Under the pieces are notes generated by a model that saw only the letters and a list, made by a program, of their open reading frames with translations, had not been told where the DNA came from and did no database searches. Positions 50,418 through 58,761 of a DNA stretch of 64,000 bases are shown here, one piece after another; position 1 is the stretch's first letter, and each line of letters begins with the position of its first letter. The translations under genes and the position numbers were made by a program. Source of the stretch: Prauserella isguenensis (lineage in GTDB: Bacteria > Actinomycetota > Actinomycetes > Mycobacteriales > Pseudonocardiaceae); the NCBI RefSeq assembly GCF_014191605.1, contig NZ_JACHWU010000001.1, forward strand, positions 1,426,001 through 1,490,000, given 5' to 3'.

Positions 50418-51623
50418 ATGACTACCGCAATCACGAACGGATACGTGGTCCCCGTCGACGGTGACCCGATCGACGGCGGCACGGTGTTGATGGACGGCGG
50501 CACGATCGTCGCCGTGGGAACCGACGTCGACGTGCCCGTCGACGCCCAGGTCGTCGACGCCGCGGGCCAGTGGGTGCTGCCCGGGTTCATCGACGCGCAC
50601 GCCCACCTCGGTGTGCACGAGGACGGCGAAGGCTGGTCCGGCGACGACACCAACGAGATGACCGACCCGAACGGTGCCCGCTTCCGCGCCCTCGACGGGA
50701 TCGACCCGTACGAACCCGGGTTCGACGACGCGCTGTCGGGCGGTGTCACGAGCGTGGTCATCAAGCCCGGCTCCGGCAACCCGATCGGTGGGCGCACCGT
50801 CGGAGTGAAGACGTGGGGCCGCACCGTCCTCGACATGACGTTCGCCGAGGACGTCAGCGTCAAGAGCGCGCTCGGCGAGAACCCGAAGCGCGTGTACGGC
50901 GAGAAGGACAGGACGCCGTCGACCAGGCTCGGGGTCGCTGCCACCCTGCGCGAGGCGTTCACCAAGGCGCGCAACTACGTCGCCCAGCGCGACCATGCGG
51001 CCGCCGAGGGCAAGCCGTTCGACGTCGACCTGACCATGGAGACGCTGGCCGCGGTGCTCGACGGCGACCTGTACTGGGACCAGCACACCCACCGCGCCGA
51101 CGACATCGTCACGGCCGTGCGGCTGGCCGAGGAGTTCGGCTACAAGCTCGTGGTCAACCACGGCACCGAAGGCCACCTGATCGCCGACTTCCTCGCCGAA
51201 CACGAGGTCCCGGTGATTCTCGGGCCGCTGTTCACGTCGAGGGCCAAGGTCGAACTGCGGAACCGGTCGATGCGCGCCGCCGGGATCATGGCCCGCGCGG
51301 GTGTGAAGCTGGCGATCACGACCGACCACCCCGTGGTGCCGATCCACTTTCTCGTCTACCAGGCGGCATTGGCGGTGAAGGACGGCCTGGACCGCGAGAC
51401 GGCGTTGCGCGCGCTCACGGTGCACCCGGCGGAGATGCTCGGCCTCGGCGATCGCATCGGTGCGCTCAAGCCCGGCATGGACGCCGACGTGGCCGTGTGG
51501 TCCGGCGATCCGCTCGACGTCATGAACCGCGCGCGGCGCGTGTTCGTCCGCGGTCGCGACGTGTACGAGTTCGACGGGTCCACGGGCGAAGGCGTGGTCG
51601 CCGACCGCCGCTATCGCGAATAA
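50418..51623 (+). CDS. Amidohydrolase (imidazolonepropionase-like superfamily)
   Basis: A 401-residue metal-dependent hydrolase: LPGFIDAHAHLGVHEDGEGW gives the N-terminal H-x-H metal pair near residue 60, then QHTHRADDIVTAV and VVNHGTEGHL hold further His ligands, and TTDHPVVP the conserved Asp near residue 300. PAEMLGLGDRIGALKPGMDA then ADVAVWSGDPLD is the usual C-terminal return to the small beta domain. Substrate may be a cyclic amide or peptide derivative; unknown. ATG 50418 is right after a palindrome. Confidence 0.9.
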   Translation: MTTAITNGYVVPVDGDPIDGGTVLMDGGTIVAVGTDVDVPVDAQVVDAAGQWVLPGFIDAHAHLGVHEDGEGWSGDDTNEMTDPNGARFRALDGIDPYEPGFDDALSGGVTSVVIKPGSGNPIGGRTVGVKTWGRTVLDMTFAEDVSVKSALGENPKRVYGEKDRTPSTRLGVAATLREAFTKARNYVAQRDHAAAEGKPFDVDLTMETLAAVLDGDLYWDQHTHRADDIVTAVRLAEEFGYKLVVNHGTEGHLIADFLAEHEVPVILGPLFTSRAKVELRNRSMRAAGIMARAGVKLAITTDHPVVPIHFLVYQAALAVKDGLDRETALRALTVHPAEMLGLGDRIGALKPGMDADVAVWSGDPLDVMNRARRVFVRGRDVYEFDGSTGEGVVADRRYRE

Positions 51624-51670
51624 CGCCGACGCACGCGCCGGCTGCAGCTCCCGCGTGTCCTGCCTTCGTG

Positions 51671-51731
51671 CCGTCGTGTTGCGTCCTCCGGGGCCCGTGT
51701 TGCGGTTTCCGGGGGCCGTGTTGTCGATTCG
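51671..51731. repeat. Degenerate inverted copies of the 21-bp repeat
   Basis: Three units with CCGTGTTGC-like cores (at about 51671, 51694 and 51716) separated by 21-23 bp are the reverse complement of the repeat at 51886-52005. They lie 50 bp after the amidohydrolase stop. With the direct copies they could pair into a long hairpin. The gap 51624-52025 holds no supported gene besides these repeats. Confidence 0.7.
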
Positions 51732-51885
51732 GGTCGAGAACACGGGCGCGTGGCCACATCGCGTTCCGCTGGCTCGAGGGGCGTCCTTCGGGGACGGCGG
51801 GTCCCGCAGGGGCACGGCGGTGCGGCATGGGCATGGCCGCTTTTCCGGTCTTGCTCGAAGGCCTGAGTCCAGGACACGCTCCCGT

Positions 51886-52005
51886 GAACCTGCAACACGG
51901 GCCCCGGAACCTGCAACACGGGCCCCGGAACCTGCAACACGGGCCCCGGAACCTGCAACGCGGGCCCCGGAATCCGCAACACGGGTCCCGGAACCTGCAA
52001 CACGG
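51886..52005. repeat. Six-copy 21-bp intergenic tandem repeat (locus 2)
   Basis: Units begin at 51886, 51907, 51928, 51949, 51970 and 51991 with core GAACCTGCAACACGG and spacer GCCCCG. Copies 1-3 are identical; copies 4-5 carry single changes. The array ends 21 bp before the stop of the acyl-CoA dehydrogenase gene. Same unit as at 2048-2126. Confidence 0.92.
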
Positions 52006-52025
52006 CGTTGCCGGGCACGCGGGGG

Positions 52026-53171
52026 TTACGCCTCCTTCAGGTGGCGGGCGATGACCATGCGCTGGATCTGGTTCGTGCCCTCGAAAATCTGCGGCACCTT
52101 GGCCTCGCGCATGTACCGCTCGACGGGGAAGTCCCGGGTGTAGCCCGCCCCGCCCAGGACCTGCACGGCGTCGGTCGTCACCTTCATCGCCGAATCCGTC
52201 GCGACGAGCTTGGCCACCGACGCCTGCCGCTGGAACGGCATCCCGCGGTCACGGCGCCGGGCCGCGTCGAGGTACATGGCGCGGGACGTCTCGACGGCGG
52301 CCGCCATGTCGGCGAGCAGGAACTCCAGCCCCTGGTTCTCGATGATGGGCTTGCCGAACTGCTGCCGCGCCTTGGAGTATTCGACGGCCTCGTCGAGCGC
52401 CGCCTGTGCCAGGCCGACCGAGCACGCTGCGATGCCGAGCCGGCCGGACGCGAGGGAGTCGAGCGCGATCTTCAGCCCCGCGCCTTCGCCGCCGATCAGC
52501 CGTGTCGTGGGCACGCGCGCGTCGGAGAAGATCATCTGCGCCGTCGTCGACCCGGTCAGGCCCATCTTGCGTTCGGGTGCGGCCGCTTCGAGCCCGGGCG
52601 TCGACGCGTCGACGAGCAGACAGCTGATGCCTTTGGCGCCGTCGTCGGAGGTCCGGACCATCGTCGTGTAGAAATCGGCCTGGCCGCCGGCGGTGATCCA
52701 CGCCTTGGTGCCGTTGACGACGTAGTCCTCCCCGTCGCGGCGGGCGCGGGTGGACAGTGCCGCGGCGTCGGACCCGGCGTGGGTCTCGGACAGCGCGTAG
52801 GCGCCGAGCAGCTCGCCGCCCAGCATCGCGGGCAGCCACTCGTCACGTTGCTCGTCGGTGCCGTAGTGCGCCAGCGAGAAGCAGGACATCGTGTGCACCG
52901 ACAGTCCGACGCCGACGGACATCCACGCGCTCGCGATCTCCTCGAGCGCCTGCAAGTAGGTCTCGTACGGCACGTCGCCGCCGCCCCAGTGTTCGGAGTA
53001 CGGCAGTCCGAGCAGGCCGGATTTGCCGAGCAGGCGGAACTGCTCCCTGGGGAAGCGCTCGGCCTCCTCGTACTCGGCGGCGACGGGCGCCAGTTCGTCC
53101 CGGGCGATCTCGCGGGCGAGCGCGACCAGGTCGGCGGACTCGGCGTCGGGAAGGAGGCGTTCGGCGGGCAT
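52026..53171 (-). CDS. Acyl-CoA dehydrogenase
   Basis: A 381-residue FAD enzyme. Helical N-domain with LAREIARDELAPVAAEYEEA, the flavin/substrate motif YALSETHAGSD near residue 127, WITAGGQADFY, then RKMGLTGSTTAQMIF, RLGIAACSVGLAQAALDEA, YSKARQQFGKPI and QVLGGAGYTRDFPVERYMRE, ending with the catalytic Glu in IFEGTNQIQR near residue 368. It oxidises an acyl-CoA in beta-oxidation or amino acid catabolism. ATG 53171. Divergent from a TetR gene with a perfect inverted repeat in the 110-bp gap. Confidence 0.95.
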   Translation of the reverse strand: MPAERLLPDAESADLVALAREIARDELAPVAAEYEEAERFPREQFRLLGKSGLLGLPYSEHWGGGDVPYETYLQALEEIASAWMSVGVGLSVHTMSCFSLAHYGTDEQRDEWLPAMLGGELLGAYALSETHAGSDAAALSTRARRDGEDYVVNGTKAWITAGGQADFYTTMVRTSDDGAKGISCLLVDASTPGLEAAAPERKMGLTGSTTAQMIFSDARVPTTRLIGGEGAGLKIALDSLASGRLGIAACSVGLAQAALDEAVEYSKARQQFGKPIIENQGLEFLLADMAAAVETSRAMYLDAARRRDRGMPFQRQASVAKLVATDSAMKVTTDAVQVLGGAGYTRDFPVERYMREAKVPQIFEGTNQIQRMVIARHLKEA

Positions 53172-53228
53172 GGGTGGCTCCTCGGCTGGCTGTGTTCGCC
53201 CCGAAGGCGCCCTTGGGGCAAAAATTTA

Positions 53229-53264
53229 GTACTGAGAACAGTACTGGGGTGGCGTTCTCAGTAC
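53229..53264. promoter_or_regulatory. Inverted-repeat operator between acyl-CoA dehydrogenase and TetR
   Basis: GTACTGAGAAC (53229-53239) and GTTCTCAGTAC (53254-53264) are perfect 11-bp arms with a 14-bp spacer; an overlapping AGTACT-GAGAAC-AGTACT lies at 53228-53245. It sits 17 bp before the TetR start and 58 bp before the dehydrogenase start. Confidence 0.78.
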
Positions 53265-53281
53265 CATTCTAAGCTCGACGT

Positions 53282-53986
53282 ATGCCTCAGAACCAGACCC
53301 GGCGGCGAACTCGCCCGGCCACTGCCCGACAGCAGGCGTTGCTCGCGGAGGTGGAGGAGCTGTTCCTCGCCGACGGGTTCCTCGGTTACACACTCGACGA
53401 CCTGGCGGGACGCCTCCGCTGTTCGAAGTCGACGCTGTATGCCCTCGCCTCCAGCAAGGAGCAGCTCGCCGTCACGGTCGTCACCCACTTCTTCCGCGGG
53501 GCCGCCGAGCGCATCGAGGCGCGCGTGGCCGGGGCCCCGGACGCGCGGGCGAGGATCCAGGAGTACCTGGCGGGTGTCGCCGACGAGCTGGGGCGCGCGT
53601 CGGAGGCGTTCATCGCCGACGTCGACACGTTCGAACCCACGCGCGCCACCTACGAGTTCAACTCGCACGCGGCCGCGGAACGCATCCGCGCGTTCATCGC
53701 CGAGGGCACGGCCGACGGCCTGTTCCGCGACGTCCACGGCCCGCTGGTCGCCGAGTTCGCGGAGCTGCTGATCGAGCAGATCCAGAGCGGCACCGTCCGT
53801 GCACGCACCGGATACTCGGACGCCGACGCCTTCGCCGCACTGTCCGATCTGCTGCTGGGAGGATTGCAGCGTGACGGTCGGCACCCCGGAGACGGCGACT
53901 CCGCCGGATCCACGGGTGCCGCCGTGCGGGCTCGGGCGGCCGAGCGGGACGGCGACACCGCAACGGCGGCAGGCGGCCACGGGTGA
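53282..53986 (+). CDS. TetR family regulator with extended low-complexity tail
   Basis: A 234-residue regulator: basic start MPQNQTRRRTRPATARQQAL, HTH segment VEELFLADGFLGYTLDDLAG then RLRCSKSTLYALASSKEQLA (residues 24-64), then a helical sensor domain to about residue 200. The last 35 residues are Asp/Ala/Gly-rich and disordered. Divergent from the acyl-CoA dehydrogenase, so that gene and itself are the likely targets. ATG 53282 with no strong ribosome site; the PfkB gene follows after 46 bp. Confidence 0.88.
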   Translation: MPQNQTRRRTRPATARQQALLAEVEELFLADGFLGYTLDDLAGRLRCSKSTLYALASSKEQLAVTVVTHFFRGAAERIEARVAGAPDARARIQEYLAGVADELGRASEAFIADVDTFEPTRATYEFNSHAAAERIRAFIAEGTADGLFRDVHGPLVAEFAELLIEQIQSGTVRARTGYSDADAFAALSDLLLGGLQRDGRHPGDGDSAGSTGAAVRARAAERDGDTATAAGGHG

Positions 53987-54032
53987 TCAGGCAACGGCCA
54001 CGGGAAGTCGTGGCGACGAAAGGAGTGCGCCG

Positions 54033-54962
54033 ATGATCGTGTCCGGCGGCGAGGCGCTGGTGGATCTGGTGCCCGCGGAGTCCGATCCGGACCTGCTGGC
54101 TCCGAGGCTCGGTGGCGGGCCGTACAACGTCGCGCTGGCTGCGGGCAGGCTGGGTGTGCCGACGGCGTTGTTGTCGCGCCTGTCGACGGATCGCTTCGGC
54201 GACGCGCTCGTCGCGAGGCTTGCCGCGTCCGGTGTGGACACGTCGTTGCTCCAACGCGGCCCGGAGCCGACGACGCTCGCCGTCGTCGCACTGGACGAGT
54301 CGGGCGCGGCGCGCTACAGCTTCTACACCGAGGGCACGGCCGACCGGCTCGTCGCCGACCCCGGCCTGCTGCCTGCGGGCACCAGGATTCTGTCGCTGGG
54401 CACGCTCGGCATGGTGCTGGAGCCGGGCGCGAGCGCGTACGAAGCGGTCCTGCACCGCGAGGCCGCCCGCGGCGTACTCACCGCGCTGGACCCGAACATC
54501 CGCGCCGACATGATCCGTGACGGCGACGCGTACCGGCAGCGGTTCGCGTCGTGGTTGCCGAGCGTGCGGCTGCTGAAGGTGTCCGACGACGACGCCGAGT
54601 GGCTCGCCGGTGGCGAATCCGCCGTGGCGGCGGAGACTTGGCTCGATGCCGGGGTCGACGCCGTCGTGTTGACGCGCGGCGGCGACGGCCTGTCGGTGTT
54701 CACGGTCGACGGTGAGGTCGCGCGTGTTCCGGCGGCCGACGTTCCGGTCGCGGACACGATCGGCGCGGGCGACACAGTGCACGGGGCGCTGCTGGCCTGG
54801 CTGGCGGATCGAGGGGTGACGAATCTCGCCGCGATGACGCCGGACGCATGGACGCAAGCGCTTGCGTACGCCTCGCGGGCGGCCGGCGTGACGGTGTCCC
54901 GCCACGGCGCCGAACCGCCTACCTCGGACGAGTTAACCGAGGGCCAAAACACCAGCGTGTGA
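54033..54962 (+). CDS. PfkB family carbohydrate kinase (fructokinase-like)
   Basis: A 309-residue ribokinase-fold enzyme. GGEALVDLVP at the start, GGGPYNVALAAGRLGVPTAL (signature 1 with N), DPNIRADMI near residue 150, and signature 2 DTIGAGDTVHGALL near residue 240 with catalytic Asp246-like residue. It phosphorylates a sugar, probably fructose, since the sequence fits fructokinase-like members; specificity is inference. ATG 54033 has AAAGGAG at 7 nt; the frame is open upstream but overlaps the TetR gene. It ends 191 bp before citrate synthase. Confidence 0.9.
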   Translation: MIVSGGEALVDLVPAESDPDLLAPRLGGGPYNVALAAGRLGVPTALLSRLSTDRFGDALVARLAASGVDTSLLQRGPEPTTLAVVALDESGAARYSFYTEGTADRLVADPGLLPAGTRILSLGTLGMVLEPGASAYEAVLHREAARGVLTALDPNIRADMIRDGDAYRQRFASWLPSVRLLKVSDDDAEWLAGGESAVAAETWLDAGVDAVVLTRGGDGLSVFTVDGEVARVPAADVPVADTIGAGDTVHGALLAWLADRGVTNLAAMTPDAWTQALAYASRAAGVTVSRHGAEPPTSDELTEGQNTSV

Positions 54963-55010
54963 ACCTTGTCGCAACGGGTCGCTGTGGGTAACGCCACGGC
55001 TGCGAAAAGG

Positions 55011-55034
55011 CCCTTATCTGGACTAGCGTAAGGG
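55011..55034. promoter_or_regulatory. Inverted repeat upstream of citrate synthase
   Basis: CCCTTA (55011-55016) and TAAGGG (55029-55034) flank 12 bp, about 120 bp before the citrate synthase ATG and near a TAGCGT hexamer (55024-55029) that could be a -10 box. Confidence 0.35.
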
Positions 55035-55153
55035 AGCATTCGTACCCCAGCGGGGCGGTGCGACGAGGCTGAAGGGCCTGTCGCGTACACGCGGTGACCA
55101 GCAGAACATGCGGTCGCCACCGGCCGGCCCGTGTGACCGTGAGAGGCATGTGC

Positions 55154-56467
<1,314 letters not shown>

Positions 56468-56501
56468 GTACGACAGCGCTGACTCGCGGATCGCACACGA
56501 G

Positions 56502-56531
56502 GGCCGCCGCCGGTGAACCTGGACGGCGGCC
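56502..56531. terminator. Terminator between gltA and glpD
   Basis: GGCCGCCG / CGGCGGCC (56502-56509 with 56524-56531), 14-nt loop, extended by CACGA/TCGTG; the flanking genes are convergent. A second GC-rich hairpin is possible at 56550-56580. Confidence 0.6.
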
Positions 56532-56595
56532 TTCGTCGTGTCCGAGGTGGGGGCGCACCGCCCCCACGGGCCCCGCGGGGGCACTCGGGGCACGG

Positions 56596-58140
56596 TCAGG
56601 CGAGGGTGCGGAGGCCCTCGGTGGTGCGGGCGACCAGGTCGGCGACGCGGGGGCGGGCTGCCTCGGCCTCGGCGGGCACGAGGCCGAGGCGGGTTCGCCG
56701 GTGCAGCACGTCGTCGGCGTCGAGCGCGCCCTCGTGCCGCGCGGCCCACACGACCTCGGCGCCGGTCACGTCGGTGCCCGCGAGAATCGGTTCGCCGAGC
56801 TCCGGGTCGACCTCGCCGAGGGCGGCCACGCGCGGCGCTTCGGTGCCGTACTTGGCGACCAGTCGTGGCGGTGCGTCCACAGCGGACAGCTGTTGCCGGC
56901 TCGCCGCACCGAACAGCGGCAGCCTGCTCGTCCTCGACCGGCCGACGGACAGGCCCGCCGCGCGCACGGCCGCGTCGACGGCGTCCTCGGCCATCCTGCG
57001 GTACGTCGTCAACTTGCCGCCGACCACGGTCAGCACGCCCGTGTCGGGGTCGGTGAGCACGGCGTGGTTCCGGGACAGATCCGCTGTCGCGCCGCCCGCC
57101 TCCAGCAGCGGCCGCAGGCCCGCGAACGCCCCCAGTACGTCGTCGCGCGTGAGGTTCCGTGCCAGCACCGACGACGCGACCCCGAGCAGGAAGTCCACAT
57201 CGGACTGCGGAACCGTCGGGACGTCCTCGGGTCCACTGTCGAGCGGCTCGTCGGTCAGGCCCAGGTACACGCGCCCGTCGGGCTGGGGGAGCAGGAGTAC
57301 GAAGCGATTCAGTTCTCCGGGCACCGGCACCATCACAGACGCCTCGCCCAGGCCGGTCCGCTCGGCATCGAGCACCAGGTGAGTGCCGCGCGACGGCCGC
57401 AGTCGCACCGAGGGTGCCAGTGAACCGGCCCAGACACCGGTGGCGTTGACGACCTGTTTCGCCCGCAGTTCCACAGTGGATCCGGTGAGCCGGTCGCGTG
57501 CGACCGCGCGGTCGGCGTGTAGTTCCGTGGCGGAGATCCGGGTGAGTACGCGCGCGCCGTGCGCGGCCGCCGTGCGGGCGATCGCCACGACGAGGCGCGC
57601 GTCGTCGGTGAGTGCTCCGTCGAACGACAGCAGGCCGCCCCGCAGGCCGGCGCTCCGGAGGCCCGGCGCGAGAGCGAGCGTCTCGGCCGACGGCACGGCC
57701 CGTGGCCGGGGCAGGAGGGACGACGGCGTGCGGGCGGCCCTGCGCAGCGCGTCGCCCGCGTGCAGCCCGGCTCGGGTGAGCAGATGTCCGGTCGTCGCGC
57801 CGTAGTCGGGGAACACCTGTGCCATCGGCCGGGTCAGGTGCGGCGCGGTGCGGGTCATCAGCACGCCGCGTTCGACCGCGCTCTCGTGGGCGAGACCGAA
57901 CTCGCCGTGGGCCAGGTAGCGCAACCCGCCGTGCACGAGCTTGCTCGACCAGCGTGAGGTGCCGAACGCCAGGTCGTCGGCCTCCACGAGCGCGACCGAC
58001 AGGCCGCGGGACGCCGCGTCGAGGGCGCAGCCCGCCCCGGTCACGCCGCCGCCGACGACGAGGACGTCCACCTGCCGGCCGGAGGCGAGTTCGTCGAGTT
58101 CCCGCGCGCGGCGGCGGGCTGTCAGTGAGGCGGTGATCAT
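56596..58140 (-). CDS. glpD: Glycerol-3-phosphate dehydrogenase (FAD-dependent, aerobic)
   Basis: A 514-residue membrane-associated flavoenzyme oxidising glycerol-3-phosphate to dihydroxyacetone phosphate. FAD motif VVGGGVTGAGCALDAASRGL (residues 28-47), FGTSRWSSKLVHGGLRYL near 60-77 (FAD-dependent GPDH signature 1), PSRGTHLVLD near residue 250 and VVGGKLTTYRRMAEDAVDAA (signature 2) near residue 370. Its ATG overlaps the stop of the TetR gene (ATGA), so the two are cotranscribed. The TetR/flavoprotein neighbours match the Rv2249c-Rv2251 arrangement. Confidence 0.95.
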   Translation of the reverse strand: MITASLTARRRARELDELASGRQVDVLVVGGGVTGAGCALDAASRGLSVALVEADDLAFGTSRWSSKLVHGGLRYLAHGEFGLAHESAVERGVLMTRTAPHLTRPMAQVFPDYGATTGHLLTRAGLHAGDALRRAARTPSSLLPRPRAVPSAETLALAPGLRSAGLRGGLLSFDGALTDDARLVVAIARTAAAHGARVLTRISATELHADRAVARDRLTGSTVELRAKQVVNATGVWAGSLAPSVRLRPSRGTHLVLDAERTGLGEASVMVPVPGELNRFVLLLPQPDGRVYLGLTDEPLDSGPEDVPTVPQSDVDFLLGVASSVLARNLTRDDVLGAFAGLRPLLEAGGATADLSRNHAVLTDPDTGVLTVVGGKLTTYRRMAEDAVDAAVRAAGLSVGRSRTSRLPLFGAASRQQLSAVDAPPRLVAKYGTEAPRVAALGEVDPELGEPILAGTDVTGAEVVWAARHEGALDADDVLHRRTRLGLVPAEAEAARPRVADLVARTTEGLRTLA

Positions 58141-58745
58141 GGTTTGAGGGCTCCTTCGAGGAGGTGGGCGAGTTCGGTGAGCAGGGCAGCCGGCGCCACG
58201 CCGCCGTCACCCGCGGTCGCAGGGCGGCGGGAGAGCACGAACGACTGCAGTAGCAGCAACAGGGCGCGGGACTGTGCGGCCGCGTCGCCGGGCCGCACGG
58301 AGCCGTCGGCGTGGCCCTCGGTGACGAACGTGCGCAGGCCCTCCTCGGCGAGGCGCTGTGTCGCGCCGAGGCGTTCGGTGACGTACGGCAGCAGCAGCTC
58401 GGCGTCCAGGTCCAGCACGGTGCGCAGCAGCGGATCGGTGCCGAGTCTGCCGACGCCGGCGACGGCGTGCTCGACGAGGCGTGCCCGCGCGGTGCCGTCC
58501 TCCGGAATCTCCCCGGCCACACCCTGCAGCAGTGCGGTGAACTCCCGGGTCATGAGCGCGGCGAGGATGCTGCCGACGTCGGGGTAGCGTCGGTAGACGG
58601 TCATGCGCGACACGCCGGCGGCCTGGGCGATACCGGTGAGCGTGGTGCGCCGGACACCGTCGGCGAGCACGCATTCCTTCGCCGCGTCGAGCAGAGTGTC
58701 GTCGGAGACACGGCCACCGATACGGGTGTGACATTCCGGCTTCAT
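58137..58745 (-). CDS. TetR family regulator in operon with glpD
   Basis: A 202-residue regulator with HTH LTGIAQAAGVSRMTVYRRYP (residues 36-55) and a helical C-domain. ATG 58745 is the longest start; GTG 58709 (SDDTLLDAAKECVLADG) would leave an 8+8 bp inverted repeat fully intergenic and may be the real start. The gene overlaps glpD by 4 nt and is divergent from the FAD-linked oxidase gene, so it probably controls both directions. Confidence 0.88.
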   Translation of the reverse strand: MKPECHTRIGGRVSDDTLLDAAKECVLADGVRRTTLTGIAQAAGVSRMTVYRRYPDVGSILAALMTREFTALLQGVAGEIPEDGTARARLVEHAVAGVGRLGTDPLLRTVLDLDAELLLPYVTERLGATQRLAEEGLRTFVTEGHADGSVRPGDAAAQSRALLLLLQSFVLSRRPATAGDGGVAPAALLTELAHLLEGALKP

Positions 58746-58754
58746 GTGTCACAC
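58726..58754. promoter_or_regulatory. Inverted repeat between TetR/glpD and the FAD-linked oxidase
   Basis: GTGTGACA (58726-58733) and TGTCACAC (58747-58754), 13-bp spacer, perfect arms. It overlaps the first codons of the longest TetR reading frame and ends 7 bp before the oxidase GTG. Confidence 0.65.
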
Positions 58755-58761
58755 TCTAGTC

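Noticed and set aside
51886-52005. CRISPR array
   Set aside because: Repeats of 21 bp are contiguous with a 6-bp invariant spacer and no unique spacers; no cas genes.
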